A DNA stretch of 52,913 nucleotides from Methanarcanum sp963640855 (GTDB lineage: Archaea; Thermoplasmatota; Thermoplasmata; Methanomassiliicoccales; Methanomethylophilaceae). The number at the start of each line of letters is the position of its first letter. Position 1 is the stretch's first letter. The notes beneath the pieces were generated by a model. That model searched no databases. It was not told the DNA's origin and worked only from the letters and a program-made list of their open reading frames with translations. Location: positions 1 to 52,913 of the forward strand of contig CAVIAJ010000010.1 of the NCBI GenBank assembly GCA_963640855.1, read 5' to 3'. Made by a program: the position numbers and the translations under genes. Below, piece after piece: positions 51,403 to 52,913 of this stretch.

Positions 51403-51942
51403 ATGGAAGAATATGCTTACATTCTCGATTATTTGGCACAGGGCATAAACCTCTCCAAAAAAGAGGCACTGTGCTACGCAGTCGGCGAGGAGGAGTTCAA
51501 ACTCTTCGAACTCGTCCCCAAAGCCGGTGCAATCATTCAGTTGGATGAAAGAGTATACATCGGCAAAGATGCGAAACTGAGGACACATATCGACCACGTC
51601 AAGAGACGTGTCGGGTACTCCGACCTTACGGCAACGGCAACATCCGAACTTGAATACGTTGTCAAAGACATAGTCGATGCGAACCCGCAGAAATACATCA
51701 AGTTCTACAACGAGGCGGGACCCATATCGATCAGGAAACACCTCCTCGAAGAGCTTCCCGGACTCGGTAAGAAAACTGTCACCGAGATTCTCAACGCACG
51801 TAAGGCAGGTCCATTCAAGGACTTTGAGGATCTGAAGACAAGAGTGCCCGTACTCAAAGATCCTGCAAAGCTCATCGTAGACAGGATTGTCCTCGAGATA
51901 TCCGACCGCGACAGAAGACACTACATCTTCATTCAGAGATGA
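51403..51942 (+). CDS. DUF655 family protein
   Basis: 179-aa archaeal protein of the DUF655 family with an S1-like beta region (about 30-60, ELVPKAGAIIQLDERVYIG) and a helix-hairpin-helix (LLEELPGLGKKTVTEILNARK) that probably binds nucleic acid. It is conserved between rpoF and ksgA in many archaea, suggesting a role in ribosome or RNA biology. Starts 16 bp after rpoF; ends overlapping ksgA (ATGA). Confidence 0.92.
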   Translation: MEEYAYILDYLAQGINLSKKEALCYAVGEEEFKLFELVPKAGAIIQLDERVYIGKDAKLRTHIDHVKRRVGYSDLTATATSELEYVVKDIVDANPQKYIKFYNEAGPISIRKHLLEELPGLGKKTVTEILNARKAGPFKDFEDLKTRVPVLKDPAKLIVDRIVLEISDRDRRHYIFIQR

Positions 51943-52727
51943 ACCCAGAAGAGACTTCCCAGCTCATCCAACAGACGGGTGTCGTCCCGAAGAAGAGCAA
52001 GGGTCAGAATTTTCTCACAGATGCACGTGTCGCTCAGAGGCATATAGAATATGCCGGTATCGGTAAAGATGACAGAGTACTCGAAGTCGGTCCCGGCCTC
52101 GGTATTCTGACAGATATCCTCGTACAGAAATCCGATAACGTCACATGTATCGAATTGGATGAGATTCTTGCGAATTATATCGAAGGAACTTACGGAGAAA
52201 AACTGAAACTGATAAGAGGAGACGCGATGAAAATCGATTTCCCTCCTTTCGATGTTTTCGTAAGCAATCTTCCGTACAGTATTTCCACGCCTGTGATATT
52301 CAAACTCCTGAAATACGACTTCAGGAAAGCTGTTGTCATGGTGCAGAAAGAATTCGCTAAACGTATGGTGGCGGATGTCGGTACCGCAGACTATTCAAGA
52401 CTGACAGTGGGGCTGTACTGCAGAGCGGAATGTCACATTATGGAAAACGTCCCGGCATCGAGATTCAACCCCAAACCGAAAGTCGATTCCGCCATCGTTG
52501 AAATTGTACCGAGGAAAGCACCTTTCGAAGTGAAAGATGCGAATCTGTTCTTCAGAATCACCGAGATAACATTCAATCACAGAAGGAAGAAGATCGGAAC
52601 TTCTCTCAAATCGGCAGGACTCATTCCGAAAGATGCTGATCTCCCCTATCTGGATATGCGTGTCGAAACCCTCACTCCCGAGCAGATCGGCGAACTCTCC
52701 GATGCCGTTTACGACCTTATATCATAA
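51939..52727 (+). CDS. ksgA: 16S rRNA dimethyladenosine transferase (KsgA/Dim1)
   Basis: 262-aa SAM-dependent enzyme that dimethylates two adjacent adenosines near the 3' end of 16S rRNA. Motifs: GQNFLTD, VLEVGPGLGILTDILV (SAM site), CIELDE, the catalytic NLPYSIS, and FNPKPKVDSAI. Its ATG overlaps the DUF655 stop. It completes the set of small-subunit maturation genes in the window. Confidence 0.95.
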   Translation: MNPEETSQLIQQTGVVPKKSKGQNFLTDARVAQRHIEYAGIGKDDRVLEVGPGLGILTDILVQKSDNVTCIELDEILANYIEGTYGEKLKLIRGDAMKIDFPPFDVFVSNLPYSISTPVIFKLLKYDFRKAVVMVQKEFAKRMVADVGTADYSRLTVGLYCRAECHIMENVPASRFNPKPKVDSAIVEIVPRKAPFEVKDANLFFRITEITFNHRRKKIGTSLKSAGLIPKDADLPYLDMRVETLTPEQIGELSDAVYDLIS

Positions 52728-52753
52728 TCATTTTGTGTAAAACAGAACAGAGC

Positions 52754-52772
52754 CAGATGATGAAATCATCTG
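52754..52772 (+). terminator. Hairpin after ksgA
   Basis: Perfect 8-bp arms CAGATGAT and ATCATCTG with a three-base loop, 26 bp after the ksgA stop, followed by a short TTTT. Likely the end of the translation operon. Confidence 0.5.
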
Positions 52773-52839
52773 ACTCACTGTTTTCAGATAGAATCTCGAT
52801 TCGGCATATCGGTTACGGAGACAGCGGATCTGCCGAATG

Positions 52840-52870
52840 AAAGAAAAATATCCGCCCAGTTAAGGGCGGA
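52840..52870 (-). terminator. Terminator of a leftward gene beyond the window
   Basis: On the minus strand a 7-bp perfect stem (TCCGCCC / GGGCGGA, loop TTAACT) runs directly into TATTTTTCTTT. A second hairpin (TGCGGG / CCCGCA, 52876-52891) lies just before it. No leftward gene ends inside the window, so a minus-strand gene probably ends just past 52913. Confidence 0.6.
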
Positions 52871-52913
52871 AAGAATGCGGGTTTCCCCGCAGTTTGAAAT
52901 CATTCTGTCTTCG

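Noticed and set aside
1..52913. CRISPR arrays, insertion sequences, phage or defence islands
   Set aside because: No regularly spaced repeats, transposase, toxin-antitoxin or restriction genes seen. The lone recombinase has no phage neighbours.

Overview
The window is 52.9 kb of a methanogenic archaeon, most likely a member of the Methanomassiliicoccales (Thermoplasmata). This is inferred from an FpoF/FpoO-less F420H2-dehydrogenase-like operon, a probable methanogenesis marker protein 11, archaeal lipid genes (GGPP synthase, geranylgeranyl reductases, cis-prenyltransferase), archaeal information-processing genes (PCNA, TFS, aIF1A, Pus10, Dim2, Rpb4, L21e) and almost no TAG stop codons (2 of about 59 genes), as expected in a lineage that decodes UAG as pyrrolysine. 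No pyrrolysine, methyltransferase or mcr genes lie in the window, so the order-level assignment is an inference and I do not name a genus. The region is gene-dense, with ATGA/TAATG overlaps inside operons, Shine-Dalgarno motifs before internal genes and TATA boxes about 25-30 nt before the first genes (leaderless or very short leaders).

Layout. 1-1,079: a four-helix membrane protein and the Nob1 rRNA endonuclease. 1,080-3,144: GGPP synthase and a geranylgeranyl reductase (membrane lipid synthesis). 3,303-13,709: the twelve-gene fpo operon A-B-C-D-H-I-J1-J2-K-L-M-N, ended by a clear terminator; FpoI carries an additional two-cluster ferredoxin domain. 13,843-19,749: proC, then the operon folD-kptA-mmp11-uppS-radical SAM protein. 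20,036-25,921: EamA transporter, a polysaccharide-deacetylase-like protein, the AMP salvage trio (AMP phosphorylase, form III RuBisCO, ribose-1,5-bisphosphate isomerase) and an RNase III without a dsRNA-binding domain. 25,977-34,229: an unrecognised 497-aa cysteine/histidine protein, then a likely seven-gene operon TFS-PCNA-transketolase N-transketolase C-transaldolase-GGR2-Taw2, and a membrane protein with a Ser/Thr/acidic tail. 34,503-39,985: aCPSF2-type ribonuclease behind a structured leader, a tyrosine recombinase next to an 11-7-11 inverted repeat, and gap-pgk-MBL hydrolase. 40,158-47,324: ilvC with a cyclophilin-like gene, pepQ, nadX, archease, and a compact trio of little-known genes (GART-fold formyltransferase-like, HAD/EhaR-like, FAD reductase). 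47,573-52,727: tRNA-Glu(UUC) and the ribosome/translation block aIF1A-RIO1-Dim2-Pus10-L21e-Rpb4-DUF655-KsgA.

How the genes fit together. The Fpo-like complex would oxidise a reduced carrier (probably ferredoxin) at the membrane and pump ions. Carbon genes connect: AMP phosphorylase, R15P isomerase and RuBisCO make 3-phosphoglycerate from nucleotides, Pgk and GAPDH carry it to triose phosphate, and transketolase/transaldolase link trioses with pentoses. Three geranylgeranyl-reductase-family proteins, GGPP synthase and a cis-prenyltransferase cover isoprenoid chemistry. The rightmost block is housekeeping. The parts most worth a second look are the four-cluster FpoI, the 43,992-46,958 trio, the structured leader of the aCPSF2 gene, the recombinase-linked inverted repeat and the inverted repeat centred on the ilvC TATA box.
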